64,000 nt of DNA from assembly GCF_020379485.1 (NCBI RefSeq), contig NC_063437.1, positions 3,792,806-3,856,805 of the forward strand, written 5' to 3'. The notes under the pieces are model-generated. The model saw only the letters and a program-made list of their open reading frames with translations. It was not told the origin of the DNA and did not search any database. This document shows positions 1-13,746 of this stretch, piece after piece (position 1 is the first letter of the stretch; each line of letters starts with the position of its first letter). The position numbers and the translations under genes are program-made. This stretch comes from Brassica napus (lineage: Eukaryota; Streptophyta; Magnoliopsida; Brassicales; Brassicaceae).

Positions 1-115
1 ATGGTTTCAACCATAACACTCATGTAGCCACAACCTCTCTAACCACAACCCACCTTCATGGTTTCAACCACAACACCCATGTAGTCACACCTTCTCTAGC
101 CACAACCCAATCTAC
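1..115. repeat. Two-copy tandem repeat at window edge
   Basis: A unit of about 56 bp starting ATGGTTTCAACCA is present twice in direct orientation with a few differences. It is non-coding and may continue beyond the left edge of the window. Confidence 0.6.
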
Positions 116-1456
116 ATGTGGATGCTATTTTGAATACACCACCACAACCACAAACAAGACATCCATAACCAAACTAACCATGACTTTTGAAACGATCAGC
201 TCTATCTCTTATATCTCTTCTCGCCTTATTTCTCACCTTCATTGAAAAACGAAACCCACGACAAGTTACGTTTAAAGAACAACATTTATTACGAGCCAAA
301 CCAATACACCTCTTCTGAGCCATTTGATCTTCTTTTAAAAAATGATCCGACGGTCAGGAAATAGACTCTAAAACCCATACAACTACTTTTACTTTTGTAC
401 CTTTTTCATTTATTCCAATTGAGAAGGTATCTGGTTTAGTTCTTTAAAGGGCTTTTGTGTCCACCAAAAAGACAGCTGTCCAACAATGTGTTTTATATCC
501 ATAAAGTATCTTTCAGCGTTAACAAAAGACATAAAGTGTCTCTCAGTGTAAACGTTTCTTTTTTTTAAGTTCCTCGAGATGAATTATTTTCTTATGATTA
601 CTATTCTAAATTAAAATTAATCCCACAAATATACACGTGCGTTCCCACGTAGATACAATCTTCGATTTTACTAATATTAATTGGTGTCGGTGTGTGCCTT
701 GTGGGATGATATGTTTTGACCTTTTGTCTCGTAAAAGTTGGATAATCGTCTTATTTTTGGCTAAGAATTGGATAATTGCTATCCAAAACAATTTGATAAG
801 CGGATAAAGTGGACTTACCACGTAATAATTGCAATCTACATTCAAAACAAATATATAATTTATGGTTTAACCTTTTTTTTTTAATCTCTAGGAAGATATG
901 TTGATTAAAGTTACATTTCCTTTAATGGCAATGAAAATTAACACTCTTCGAAACCATTTATAAAAGGAAACTGGAAAATGTGATTTGAAAAAGACGAGAT
1001 TCTTATTGGCTGTGATGAGTGTACCTGTGGTGGACCTGTCCGTAGGGGAATGATCGGTGGATGGGGTTGAGTAACGAATGCGCCACCCATGCTGTAAATA
1101 TAGATGCTACGTAGGATCATTGTAAGAATATTCCTATCTACGCTTTTATTCGTCGGATGATTATTTCCTTCACACCGAAGACAATTAAAAGTTTAATGTA
1201 TCTTTACCGATTTGTCAAATCGCCACGCTTTTCACCTTTGCGTCGCCTTGGAGTTAGTGGGATCTTCTCCTCGTTCGACTTTTTGTTGATCTACGAGTGA
1301 AGATATCGAAAATAATTTTTAAGAGCTTAATCTTTAGTACTTCCGTTTAAATCCCCTGTATATTATTTGACAATCATTGCAACATTTTTTTGTAGTCACG
1401 TGTCATCACAAAACTGATTCTTAAAATCCTTAGAGAAATATGTTGGTTCATCTAAA
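116..1456. other. Intergenic, no gene seen
   Basis: Only short open frames without recognisable domains occur here. There is no long exon with plausible splice sites and no recognisable transposon terminus. Confidence 0.5.
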
Positions 1457-1738
1457 TACTCCATCTGTTCCTGAAAATAGGATTTTTTAGATTTATTTTT
1501 TGTTCCAAAATGACAGATTTTCTAAAACTTTAAGGTATTTTTAGTAGTTAATGTTGAAAAATTGTATATTTTTAAGAAACATTAATTAAAAATATTTGAA
1601 TTGGTTGAATACTATTGGTTGATATTTATTGGAAAATGTATATTAAAATAAATAATAAATTCGATTGTAAAAAGCTAATTGTTTCCTTAATATGCGTGAA
1701 TACTCTAGAAAATCCTTCTTTCAGAAACAGAGGGAGTA
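1457..1738. mobile_element. Stowaway-like MITE
   Basis: A 0.28-kb AT-rich segment begins TACTCCATCTGTTCC and ends in the inverted form, AACAGAGGGAGTA, flanked by TA. The short terminal inverted repeats, TA flank and absence of coding sequence fit the plant elements with CTCCCTCCGTT-type ends. Related copies lie near 33.8, 36.0, 37.5 and 46.8 kb. Confidence 0.65.
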
Positions 1739-2603
1739 TATAATAAGGTTTTTATTAAACCACAATAAATACATTATTAATGTGTTTTATTATTTTCTTA
1801 AATAAGATTACGAAATTGCCTAATGTGGCTAAAGTATATATGACAATTAATGTTTTGAATAATAAAGATTTGTTAAAAATAAGTGTGTATTATAATTATA
1901 TTTGTTTAATTTCAAGCTATTAAAATAAATTAAACAATCATAGTAACCATATAATAAAAATTAAAAAAATATTTATATATTATATTTTTAAAAACGAGTA
2001 TAAATTACTATAACGGTTAAAAGTTTCACATTCAAATTTTGTGATCTATGATTTAAAACTTTTTTTATGACATGATACAAATAATTAAAAAATAATATAA
2101 GTTGAAAGTCTCATTTAATAAGTCTCAAAAATAAAAGATATATAAATATATGTATCATTTTAATTAAACTATATGCCATATAAAAATACATAAATATCTT
2201 AATTTTGAAATTTACTTTAAACATTTTTTTGATAAAAAATTGAAAAAATATTGACAACTTAATTTTTTAAAATATTAGACTTTTTGCTATAACAGATACA
2301 AATGATAAAAAAAAAATATGAGCAAAAAAAATCATCTAATAAATATTAATATTAAAATATACCATATATATGTTATTATCATTTAAATTTAATTATATAT
2401 CATATCAAATAGAAAAAATATTTTTTTGATTTATAAAATTTATTTATATGTTCGCACCAATTTAATTATATAAGTAGTAGATAATAATTTTTTAATTATT
2501 CAATATATATTTATTATTTCATAATATGTTATAAACATATAATATATAAAATAATTTATATATATAATATTCATTACGCACAAGGTGCAGGTCTTAACCT
2601 AGT
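1739..2603 (+). mobile_element. Helitron-like 3' terminus with AT-rich body
   Basis: The segment ends with a small hairpin (GCACAAGGTGC) followed after about 10 bases by CTAG and a host T at 2604, the usual Helitron 3' end. No convincing 5' TC terminus was found, so the left limit is arbitrary. The body is very AT-rich and non-coding. Confidence 0.4.
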
Positions 2604-3864
2604 GTATAGTTATTAGACAAATTAAACTTTAATGTAGAACTACTACTTTCTCAAACGTACAAGTACCCAAAACTCACAACAGTTACAAAACGATACACTG
2701 TCTTGTCTCCCATGATTACATTATTTCAATACACATGATGTGAATATAAATATACTCATGATTTTGTGAATGTAAATATATACTCATGATTTTCTGAATC
2801 AATAAGAATATCATATTCACCTGCTTTTTGTTTGTTTTAGTTTATATATACTTTTGGTGGTATTAGAGTACTGCCATCCCATTATATGGCTTGTTAATTA
2901 TTAAGTAGGCAGGTCTTCGAACTATTGGACGTGAATAGTACCACCGAAACAATCAAAGCAGCCGGCGATGCAAAATTTGCCACCACCGGTCAGTGTCACA
3001 ACACAACGTAATCATATGGTCAAGTTAAAACTGAAACGCAAGTGTTGTTGAATGGTATTAATTTCAATTATGAACGTTTTTGACAAACTGATTAGAATGC
3101 TCTCAAGTCTGAATCGTACTTTTGCTGCATTCATGCAAAAAACTATGTTCGCAGACAGGCGGTGCCTGAGAATACAAACAAGTGAAACATATGTTTGGTT
3201 GGGGCCTTGAAAAATTATACTACTACTAGAAATAAATTCTGAACAGGAATAACTAAGTAGTTATGTTGGTAATGTACTTATTAGAAATAGATAAAGTGCA
3301 CAGTTTTATTCCTTTCCATCATAAGGTGGCAGATGTACTCTGTACAGTCCAGCATGGGGGCAATTGCCACTACTCAAAATTTAAAGTTTAGTGCAAGTTA
3401 CAAAGACGTTAAAATGGGGACCCCAATAATAACCTTTTTTTTGCCTCACAATCACATTTACAGAAAAATGGATTTTCAAATCAGGTCAAATTTTAATTTC
3501 TATATTACCCTAATCTTCTTACAGTCTTAATCTTTATTGATATCAATTTCCTTACTCTTCCGATCTTAGTGCTACATTCCCTTGGCTCATTTAGGTTTAT
3601 GTTTTTTATACGCCTCCACTTTCTTAATTGGTTAGTTTATTAATTTTTTTTATCATATTCTACATATATAATTTTGGGATAATATTTTATATTTTAATAT
3701 TATATAGATAGAATCTATATGGATTAGTGCTTTTTATGAACTAATAATGTTTTCAGTTGGATAGTAATTTGTTTTTGTTTGTACTCAGTAGAATCAGGTT
3801 GCTACATGTTTAAAGCTAATAACATGTAGTATTTGAGTTATATATTTAAAACAAGTAAACTTCA

Positions 3865-3895
<31 letters not shown>

Positions 3896-5100
3896 AATTC
3901 TAAATATAGTTATTCAATCAATAATAAAATAAAAAGTTTACTATATAAATATAATTTTCCCCACTCAATACTATTTCTATATCCGCCACGGTTTATGGAG
4001 ATCAATCTAAGTACATGTACATCAAATCTCACTATTAACAAAAACAAAACTTCACTTTTAAAGTGGTGAAACTTAAAATTTAACTTTAAATTTTTTGCAT
4101 TAGTTTATACTATGTTTTTTGTAACTAATAAAAAATACAAAAAATTGTAAATTTAATATATAATCACAAAAAAATCCAGTAATTGTTTTATAAAAAAATA
4201 ATTAAAAATACTATATTTTAATAAAAATACATAAAAACACAAACTAAATCATAAAACTTATTTAAAAATATTCTATTTATTAAAATTAGTTATATAATGC
4301 TTTCATATATGGTCAATTAATATTTTCGTTTATAGTCTTATTCGATTTGAACAAAAAATCAGAAAATTAACTTAAGAACAACAAACAAAAATCTCCGATT
4401 ACAAAAGATGGATGATATTTTAGGTATTTAAGAGGTTAATATCAAATTTACCTGAATATTAGAGCTTGTAATATTTTAATTGGCTTATTGTTTTTGTTCT
4501 CGTGTAATTGTATGCTTTATATTTTTTTCTTTGTATTTTTATTTTATTGTAATTATGTTGTAAAATATTTATCTTTAGTGTTATTAAGATATGTTGTATT
4601 TGGAATGAAATAAAAACTATAAGGACTAGAATAATAATTATAAAAGTTATAAAAGTTAGTTGAAAGAAACATAATTGTAATTTTTTTTAAATATTGAAAT
4701 TGAAATATAAAAATTTGTATGTAGCATATTGAAGTTTTACTGTTTATATTTCAAAAATAAAATATGAGAATATAAATATCAAAATTTGTGAACTTTTAAA
4801 ATATTGAACTTTAAATATGAAAATTTTGTATGGAGCTTCAAATATGAAGTTGTACTCTTTAAATTTAAAAATTGAAAATCTTGAAGTTGTTTTATGGAGC
4901 ATGTTTGAAGTAAGTATGTCTTGTACTCTTTTTTAAAATTGAAAAGAAAAAAGAGTCGTCAATTTTGCTGGGTTGGATCAGTAAGGTTAAACTAAAACCT
5001 TGTTTCCCATATATGTTCACCAGCCCAAGGCCTGGTATATACACTATAAGCTAAACGGCGACGTATTAATGCTAATCACAATTGAACCAAAACCGAAAAC
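2604..5100. other. AT-rich intergenic DNA upstream of the RAB gene
   Basis: No gene is supported. A pure (AT)n microsatellite lies at about 3864-3893. Near 4.7-4.9 kb short phrases of the type TTTAAATATGAA and AAAATTG recur, suggesting decayed repeats. The right end should hold the RABE1a promoter. Confidence 0.5.
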
Positions 5101-5386
5101 CGAAGTCCACGCGCCCATAGATCTCCATCGCGATCGAGATCCAACGATCCAGATCCATTCCCTCTCCTTCTCCTTCTTCCTCAAAAGAGAACAAAGAAAT
5201 ATATTCTGAATCTTCGAAAAGTCGATCGGGAGGAAGAAGAAAAAAAATCAACGGCCGATTCTTACGATTCATCTCCGCCGAGCAGATCTGGTACTTCTCT
5301 TTTCCGATTTCAATCTCTCTCTCTCCTTTTTCTTCGTAACGCTGATTGTTTTTGCGTCACAGTGAATTGATTCTCGGCTTCTCGCG
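5100..5386 (+). promoter_or_regulatory. RABE1a 5' leader with probable UTR intron
   Basis: This less AT-rich, pyrimidine-rich stretch precedes the start codon. A GT at 5291 and AG at 5361-5362 bound a short intron placed shortly before the ATG, a common arrangement in plant Rab genes. The transcription start cannot be fixed from sequence alone. Confidence 0.5.
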
Positions 5387-6950
<1,564 letters not shown>

Positions 6951-7274
6951 TAGAAAACTGGTCCCTTGCGCCGCCATCTGAGGAGAGAATCTGGCTTTCT
7001 GAAGAGACCTTTGGAAAGAAAGGGAGGAAAATCTTCTAACTGCGATGGCGTTTTCTACGTATTCTTTTACAATTCTCTGTTTCCCCCTAACGGGTATAGT
7101 GTGAAGGACACATGTTTCTGGTATGGACTCCCTCACATCAGACTTGACTTGTGATATTATCAGATTTTCTTTCTACATCTTTTTTTTCTATTTGACAGAA
7201 AGAATGAAAATAATATTTAGCAAGAGAAATCACAACTAAATTACTAATAGGATTTGTATATGCTTACACTAAAA

Positions 7275-7799
7275 CTAGTTTACAAACTTCAAATCAATAT
7301 GTGGAGCCAAATTCTTCGCAAAGATGTTTAAAAGATCATTCTCCAAGGGAGTTAGATTCAGGTCCAAGCGCATAACCCTCTTGCTGCTCTGGCATTGATC
7401 ATTAACCGGACTGGTATATACCTTAGAAGAGATAACCGATTGTTCATTTATCATGCTCGCCCTGTGCCTTCTAATGTGACCGCCTAGAGCTTGACCGGTC
7501 CCAAACATTTGACTGCAGATTGAACACTTATGCACATCATTCTCATTGTTCCGATGCTTGGCTTGTTCTTGCTCAACACTCATCAGCTTAGGTTTCTTGT
7601 GGCTGGCTCTATGACCTCCGAGAGCTTGGAACGAATCAAATTTCCGGTTACACGTTTTGCATTCAAAGCGGTTACCGTTGATTTTGCTTCCGGTAGATTC
7701 GATTTGCTTGACCACAAAACTATGAGATGACATCGTTAGAGTTTTTATCATGTCTATATGCGTGATGAAATCTTCGTAATCTGAACGGTCTCTCTTCAT
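7275..7799 (-). CDS. ZAT18: C2H2 zinc-finger repressor, ZAT18-like
   Basis: A single-exon plant C1-2i zinc-finger protein of 174 residues, presumed nuclear. Two Cys2-His2 fingers carry the plant-specific QALGGH core: FECKTCNRKF...QALGGHRASH and HKCSICSQMF...QALGGHIRRH. A C-terminal EAR motif, LDLNLTPLEND, indicates recruitment of TOPLESS-type co-repressors. An upstream in-frame ATG at 7841 exists, but the start at 7799 (MKRDRSDYED) resembles the N-terminus I recall for ZAT18 and is preferred. The stop is tail to tail with RABE1a, as expected for AT3G53600 beside AT3G53610. ZAT genes are typically stress-responsive; no specific promoter element is assigned here. A fragment of a second copy lies at 26.7 kb. 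Confidence 0.9.
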   Translation of the reverse strand: MKRDRSDYEDFITHIDMIKTLTMSSHSFVVKQIESTGSKINGNRFECKTCNRKFDSFQALGGHRASHKKPKLMSVEQEQAKHRNNENDVHKCSICSQMFGTGQALGGHIRRHRASMINEQSVISSKVYTSPVNDQCQSSKRVMRLDLNLTPLENDLLNIFAKNLAPHIDLKFVN

Positions 7800-8394
7800 G
7801 TTTTTATCGGTTGAGTGTCTCCCGAGAAGAGCAAAGAGCAAGATAGAACGAATAAGTATAGGTTTTGGTTGGTTTATGTAGGAATATGAAAAGAAAAGCA
7901 GCTGACTATTGTAAGAGAATCTTAGTTATGAAGATTATGGAGTATTTTATAAGCAAAATTAAAGAAGGTTTCAGAGATTTTGACTTTGGTATTCAATTAT
8001 ATTAAGCAGCATTACTGGTTTGACTAAGCACAACATGCTAAACAGAACGTAAAAGTCTCTTGCAATTGCGTCCAATATGTAATCACCTAAAAATAACTTT
8101 AGTATCGGTGGTAATTAGTTGCACATTGTTATTATTTTGTTGTTGGCTTCTAAATTAGTAAGTAACCCCGTGATTTTTTATTTGACCATGGCTTCTAAAG
8201 TCAAAACTAAAAGTCAAATGACTGCATTCTCAAAAATCAAAATCTGATAACTACACTTTAGCTAGCACTCTTTGTACCCTATAGGCTATAGATGTATACG
8301 TATCATGTATTGGAAGTGTACACTGCATGCATCATGCACACGTATACACACGTCATGGCGGCTAAACCGGATTTAGAGTTTAAACTAGAGTTTA

Positions 8395-8439
8395 GCAAAA
8401 GAGGTGTGTATATAAACTAGATATACGCACCTCTTTTGC
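8395..8439. repeat. Hairpin with 19-bp arms
   Basis: The arms are 8395-8413 and 8421-8439 around a 7-base loop. They match except for one position, which would be a G-U pair in RNA. It lies between the ZAT18 promoter region and the AFC1 relic. No function is assigned. Confidence 0.75.
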
Positions 8440-8521
8440 TTATATGTTTATATAATCCTTACGATTAGTATATCGTTTGGAGAAGATTAGTAATTTTAGC
8501 GTCCAATGGATTGTATTCTTA

Positions 8522-9590
8522 CAGGTTCATTTGCACAAGTATTGGAATGTTCCGATAACAACAACAAAGAAGCTGTAGCGATCAAATTAGTTGACGTGTT
8601 GCAGAGGCTTACAAGGCATGATTTGGTGGTTCTCGGCAAGAATATTGCATTTTGGGATAAGCTCTTCCATTCCTTGCAGCTGCGTGCAAATACGAATTTG
8701 GTTTGACTATCGTAATCATATTTGTATTGTAAGTACTGTTACCTTTGTTTGATGAGATTTAAGAGGAAAGCATGCCCGAGTATTGTGTGAGTTTAAACAG
8801 GTGCTTAAGAAGCTTGAACCAAGCTTATATGATTTTTGAAGTACAACGTTTGAACATCAAGACCATAACTATATATATCGTATCAACAAGGCATTACCGT
8901 GCACCAGAAGTTATCCTAGGTCAAAATTTTGACTATTACAAACCTATGTAGATAATATTGATTGGTATTAGCTATACTGGAACTTGGTCGCAGGGGTAGG
9001 ATGGAACTATCCGTGTGATCTGTGGAGTATTGGTTGCATACTTGTTGAAACTTGTTTGGTGAGTAACTTACTGCTTATATGTATTCGGTATCACCAGGAT
9101 TCATATCTCACCATTGTCACATTGAAACATTTTATTCTAAATAAAACTTGCATGGAGAGGCACTTTTCCAAACGCCTGAAAACTTAGAACATTTGGGTTT
9201 GGCCATGATGGAAAGGGTCCTAGGATAGCAGCATCCAATTAATTAGCAACAAGATCAAAGTTATATCAAAATCAAAACTGTTCTTGCAGCCGGCGCTCTG
9301 AGAGATACTTCAGGCGAGGTGCAAAGTTAGATTGGCCTGAAGGTGCGGCATCAAGAGACAGCTTAAAAGCAGTGTGGAAACTTCCGAGGTTACCGGTATA
9401 TAACCTCTCAAGGATCAATATTAAATAACTTTGGACTTGACATCACTTATCTATGGTACTAATATTAAGAACTCCATTTTTTTTCTGAAGCTGATCATGC
9501 AGCATGTGGATCACTCAGCAGGCGATGATCCAACAAAGTGTTCCCTTTAGACCAAACCCTTATTCATTTTTATATAACCACAAAAACTAA
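8522..9590 (+). pseudogene. AFC1: Decayed LAMMER (CDC2-like) kinase, AFC1-like
   Basis: Scattered pieces of an AFC dual-specificity kinase, a family that phosphorylates SR splicing factors, occur in the right order. They are: a glycine-loop/VAIK-like piece (8522-8605) fused by deletion to VLQRLTRHD; IRIWFDYRNHICI (from 8690); PSLYDF near 8820; STTFEHQDHNY and, after a frameshift, STRHYRAPEVILG (to about 8930); WNYPCDLWSIGCILVE (near 9004-9052); EALFQTPENLEHL and the LAMMER signature AMMERVLG (near 9155-9225); YFRRGAKLDWPEGA and LKAVWKLPRLP (9300-9395); MQHVDHSAGD (near 9500); and a C-terminal FLYNHKN stop at 9590. Introns seem retained, for example GT at 9060, so this is not a processed copy. 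Large deletions, frameshifts and a nonsense codon make it non-functional. AFC1 is AT3G53570 in Arabidopsis (from memory), which fits the block. Confidence 0.85.
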
Positions 9591-9862
9591 AAAGAAGAAA
9601 AACCAGATGAATGCTTGGATCAAATCTGCAGTTTCTGGTTTTATTCACTTGTCTTGGAAAAAAAAAAGGAGAGTAGTGTACATGATTTTGATGTGTATTT
9701 AGTTGGCTTATACAAAGATCACATATAAAAAATAAGAGTGGTGTACAGACTTTTCTATCTATTATATGTAAGTATTGTTTCCTCAGATATCTATTATATA
9801 TTATTGTCCATGCAAAAATGTTACAAAAGTTGTGTAGAGGGTTATATCAGAACAGAAGGATC

Positions 9863-10945
9863 TCATAGAAATGATGTCTCAGCCCGCTTGAGTTCTTTAG
9901 CAACCTGGATCATCTTCGGTCTGTCTTCATCCCTCTCCCTGCAGCATCTCAGCGCAAGTAAAACACAAGCTTCCGCCTCCAATCTTTGAGCACTAGTAAT
10001 ATCTTTCATCACCACGAGATCAATTACTTCACTGAGCTTCCCAACCTCGTATAAGCCTTTCACATATTGAAGAATACCTACGGGATCCCCATCAGATACA
10101 TTAAAGTAAACCGATCTACCACTGAGAAGAACCATCAACAAGACTCCAAAGCTGTACACATCTGTGTACTCCGACACAACCAATGTCGCAAAGTATAACG
10201 GATCGAGGTACCCGTACGTACCCAGCACGTCTTCAGCTTCTATCTGTGATTTACCTTCCTCGAGCGATATCGAGAAAGACATATCCGACAGCTTTGCGGT
10301 CCAGTTCTCGTCCAAGAAAACGTGCATCGGTTTAACATCTCTGTATATGATGATCTTAGGGAAGGCCATGTGGAGATAAGCCAATGCGTTCGCAATCTCC
10401 TTTGCAATCTTTAGCCTCAAACTCAGAGGCAGTAAAGATTCCTCCCCATTAACGGTGGTAACACCTCCTCGATGATTCAAGACTCCATGTTCTGCGTATT
10501 CGAAAACAAGAACTGGAAAAGGGAACTCGAGACAAGATCCTAGTAGTTTGAGAAAGTTGTTGTGGCTGCTCATCCGAGCAGACAAGACTATGTCTTTGTA
10601 AACCTCTCCTACTCTGCGGTCAGTGACTTTGTACTCGGAGAATCTTTTGATCATGTAAGATCTATCTTCGATAACACCTTTGTACCATAGGTAGAACCCT
10701 TCTTGGGCGATGGAACAACTGGTGTCGAAGTTGTTGGTAGCTTTAAGGATCTGAGAAGAGGAAAAGCTGCGTATAGGAATGGTTTTACCGTTACAATCAG
10801 CGATTATTTCATTGAGCAAGATGCTTCCGTTCTCCAAGAACCTCCTTTGCTTCTTTATGCTTCTTTCCTTATTCTTCCCGAACGAACCAGAACTCAAATT
10901 GTTCTTCAACTTCTTCACCATTGAATCCATTGAACAATTGTTCAT
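9863..10945 (-). CDS. ZED1-related (ZRK) receptor-like cytoplasmic pseudokinase
   Basis: A 360-residue open frame with the layout of the RLCK XII-2/ZRK family (ZED1, RKS1), the pseudokinases that act as adaptors of the NLR immune receptor ZAR1. The glycine loop is degenerate. The beta-3 lysine remains (MIKRF). The catalytic loop reads [10 protein letters not shown], with Tyr for the His of HRD and His for the metal-binding Asn. DFG is replaced by DMS ([10 protein letters not shown]). The activation-segment end [10 protein letters not shown] and the late helices are retained. This pattern predicts weak or no catalysis and a scaffold role. No signal peptide, TM segment or obvious myristoylation glycine is seen. 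The ZRK identity rests on family resemblance; another member of the same RLCK subgroup is possible. A related fragment with similar 3' flank lies at 19.8-20.0 kb. Confidence 0.82.
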   Translation of the reverse strand: MNNCSMDSMVKKLKNNLSSGSFGKNKERSIKKQRRFLENGSILLNEIIADCNGKTIPIRSFSSSQILKATNNFDTSCSIAQEGFYLWYKGVIEDRSYMIKRFSEYKVTDRRVGEVYKDIVLSARMSSHNNFLKLLGSCLEFPFPVLVFEYAEHGVLNHRGGVTTVNGEESLLPLSLRLKIAKEIANALAYLHMAFPKIIIYRDVKPMHVFLDENWTAKLSDMSFSISLEEGKSQIEAEDVLGTYGYLDPLYFATLVVSEYTDVYSFGVLLMVLLSGRSVYFNVSDGDPVGILQYVKGLYEVGKLSEVIDLVVMKDITSAQRLEAEACVLLALRCCRERDEDRPKMIQVAKELKRAETSFL

Positions 10946-10959
10946 CAGCTTTACTCTGT

Positions 10960-11247
10960 TTGTTTGTTTGTTTAGTCGGCTCGACTAGAGAAACCTTCCG
11001 TTGAAAAGTCAAAAACTTCGTGCAGAGTTGTAGACTAAACGCATATAAATACAAACGTTATGTTCGCGTGAAACTGCTAAGAAAACAAGTGTCTATATTC
11101 ACTGCACATGGACATTTATTAATAAAGTCCGCAGAAATGGTATGATATGAACATTTATAATAAAGTCCCAGGAATTGGTATGAGATATTCTTAGAAACGT
11201 TATGAGAAGTTCATATATGTAGCTTTAAGTAACTGAGCAGAAAGAGG
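10960..11247. other. Upstream region of ZRK gene
   Basis: Non-coding sequence between the ZRK start and the Mutator-like element. It contains two imperfect copies of the phrase AACATTTATTAATAAAGTCC, at about 11110 and 11150. The element's insertion places its left end only about 0.3 kb upstream of the ZRK start codon. Confidence 0.5.
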
Positions 11248-11257
11248 TAGAACATAG
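11248..11257. repeat. Left target-site duplication of the Mutator-like element
   Basis: TAGAACATAG here is repeated exactly at 19493-19502. The 10-bp length lies in the 8-11 bp range typical of Mutator-like elements. Confidence 0.8.
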
Positions 11258-11799
11258 GGGTGTTTTTCAAAACCAACATATATTTTCAAGTCAAACCCAA
11301 AACTAACCCTTTTTTTTGTCAATACTATTCATCAATAAAATTTCCATACTATCCTTATGTTTTTGAATTATTCACAAAATTGCCATTTTTCTTTATTTTT
11401 TTATTAATTTCGAAATTAACAAAAAAACAAATACATCCTAACAATTTATTCTTGTTTACAAAAATGCCATCATCATCAATTTTTCCAACCACCATGAACC
11501 ACCATTTTTGAGCTCTAAAGCTCTAGAATTCATTTTTCAACCACTTTTTTTCTCATTCTAACCAAAAAAACTTCATTTCCTCTCATCTCCTCTACATTTC
11601 CATCTAAAAAACTCTCATAACTATCATTTTCATAATCACAAACTTCATATTTTTGAGTTTCTTCATTAGTGAATCGTTAAAGATGCTTCTTTTTGCTCAT
11701 ATTTGGAGTTTGGACGGTTGAAAAGGTTGGAAACGAGCTTTACACATGAAAAAAGGTAACTATTTACATGGTTTTCGTTCTTTTTCAGATCTGTGTCGC

Positions 11800-12660
11800 G
11801 ACGGTAGACTGTTTTGTATGTCTACGCCTCCGTGGAGACTTACGATGCAGTCTATTTGTCAACGCACGGGTTAGTTTTGCAATTGACCAGACAAATTTTT
11901 TTTCTAACGCAGACTTCCCCAGTAGTCTCCGTCTTTACCTTTGACAACAAAAATAAAACTTTCGGTAGACTTACTAAGACGTCTACCTAAAAGAGGTTAG
12001 TTTTTCATTTGACCAAACTTTTGACTTTTCAAAATAGACTTCAACGGAAGTCTATAAAATGTAGACTGCCAACGAAGTCTATAAAAGGTCAGTTTTGCAT
12101 TTGACCAAAACTTTGACTTCGTGGAATAGGTTTGTTTTGTGTTTGACCAAAAAGTTTAAAAAGCAATCAAAAATTTATTAAATTGTAGACTAAATATGCA
12201 GTCTTCTTATCTTAAAAAAAAAATGTAGACTGCGTATAAAGTCTACTCTTTTATTTTGGTCAAATGCAAAACCAACCCGTCGGATTTGAGAGTAGACTTC
12301 ACAAGAAGTCTACACACCCGTAGACGTTCATTTCAATCTACTGATTTGAAGTCAAACTTGGTCAATTGCAAAACTAACCTCTTTCAAAAAAATTCAAACA
12401 TGTAGACTGCATATGAAGTCTAGTTCTGAAAGTCAAATCTTGGATGAATTCTAATCAATTGCAAAAAGTAACCTTTTTAAATTGTAGACTGAAATGAAAG
12501 TCTACATGTACAAAATCACAACTTTTATTCAACTATAGAAAGCAACCCGTAAAATGGTCAATTGCAAAAACCAACCCAAAGAGTAGACCTATTTGACAGT
12601 CTGTGTCTATAAACTGAAAAGAACGTCTACATCTTCAGAGACTGAATATTAAGTCTGCAT
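11800..12660. repeat. Cluster of GTAGACT...AGTCTAC palindromes, left arm
   Basis: More than ten imperfect palindromes of about 22 bp occur, for example near 11962, 12034, 12061, 12224, 12292, 12402 and 12484. They alternate with phrases such as GCATTTGACCAAA or its complement. The matching right-arm cluster lies at 17.2-19.35 kb. They could be transposase-binding sites or cruciform-forming repeats; that is inference. Confidence 0.8.
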
Positions 12661-12872
12661 AGAAAAATCTATAAAAATGTGAATTTGTGTATTATTCATT
12701 AAATTTTGTCTAGTTTTTTTGTTTGACAGTGTGCGTTAGTTAATCCTAATGGGTTTGAGTGATTTTGAAAAGATTTTTTTTTTTTATAATTATGAAGGTA
12801 TAATTCATTTGATTTGACAATGTTGTTAGCTAATAATTGTAGACGTATTTGTAAGTCTTCGTTTATAGTTTT

Positions 12873-13200
12873 GCTAGTAAGGCTGAGCTTGTTTCAAAGC
12901 TGAAGTCGGTGACTGTGGAATATAAATTTACATACTCAGCATATAAGACAACAAAAACTCTGTATGTGGCTAAGTGTCGTGTTCAAGGATGTGGTTGGAA
13001 ACTTAGAGCGAGTGTGAAGCATGGGCCAAAGACATTTTGGATGACAAAATATTCGAAAAGGATGAAGAATCAGAAAGGTTGAAGAATGTTCCTTGTGCAT
13101 GATGGCTGTACACATGGTAAACTTCTTGAAATGACACAAGAAGATTATGATCTGGACAACAAAATTGAGAAGATGGTGCTAACCTATTCTTTACCAAACA
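12873..13200 (+). pseudogene. MuDR-family transposase N-terminal fragment
   Basis: From 12873 a frame reads a 69-residue piece with the core KTLYVAKCRVQGCGWKLRAS, the Cys-containing DNA-binding domain at the N-terminus of plant MuDR transposases. It stops at TGA 13080-13082. A second frame continues with HDGCTHGKLLEMTQEDYDLD to about 13200. There is no catalytic DDE domain. It identifies the host element as a MULE and shows that the copy is dead. Confidence 0.75.
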
Positions 13201-13746
13201 TCATTTAAAACAAATGACTCCGAATAGGAAAATACTCCTCTTATGCCTGTCACGAATAATCGACAAGTACGGAACTTGATCGAGTTATCTAAGACACACT
13301 TTGTACGCCTTTGTGTATCAACCTTGCGCCAAATACACTAAAATTTTTTGGATTGACTATATGTTAGATAATAAGTGTAGACGTTTTTGTAAATCTATAA
13401 ATGTAGACTGCAGTTGAAGTCTACGTCGTAAATTCTATTAAAAGTGTATTTGTGTATTATTCATCATATTTTTTTCATGATTTAAATATTTTACAGTGTA
13501 TGTTAGTAAAATTTTAAGTGAAATTGCATCCCATATACATAACTTTTTCCTTAATTAACTAAATACCCTAAATCCCACAACATCATACCTTAGTTGTTAG
13601 ACACACAACTTGTCACATCATGTGTATTCACCTAATTTCTAACTTCTTTGTGGTTATTTAGCTAATTGACTCATTTTAATGGTCTTGGATGAATTTCACA
13701 ATTTAATGTGTTATAATTATACACTTGATACTTATTGCAAATTGTT

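Noticed and set aside
3833..4069. 78-residue frame near 3.9 kb
   Set aside because: It is opened by an (AT)n microsatellite and contains no domain.
7800..7841. Upstream in-frame ATG for the ZAT18-like gene
   Set aside because: The added 14 residues do not resemble the family N-terminus; the start at 7799 does.
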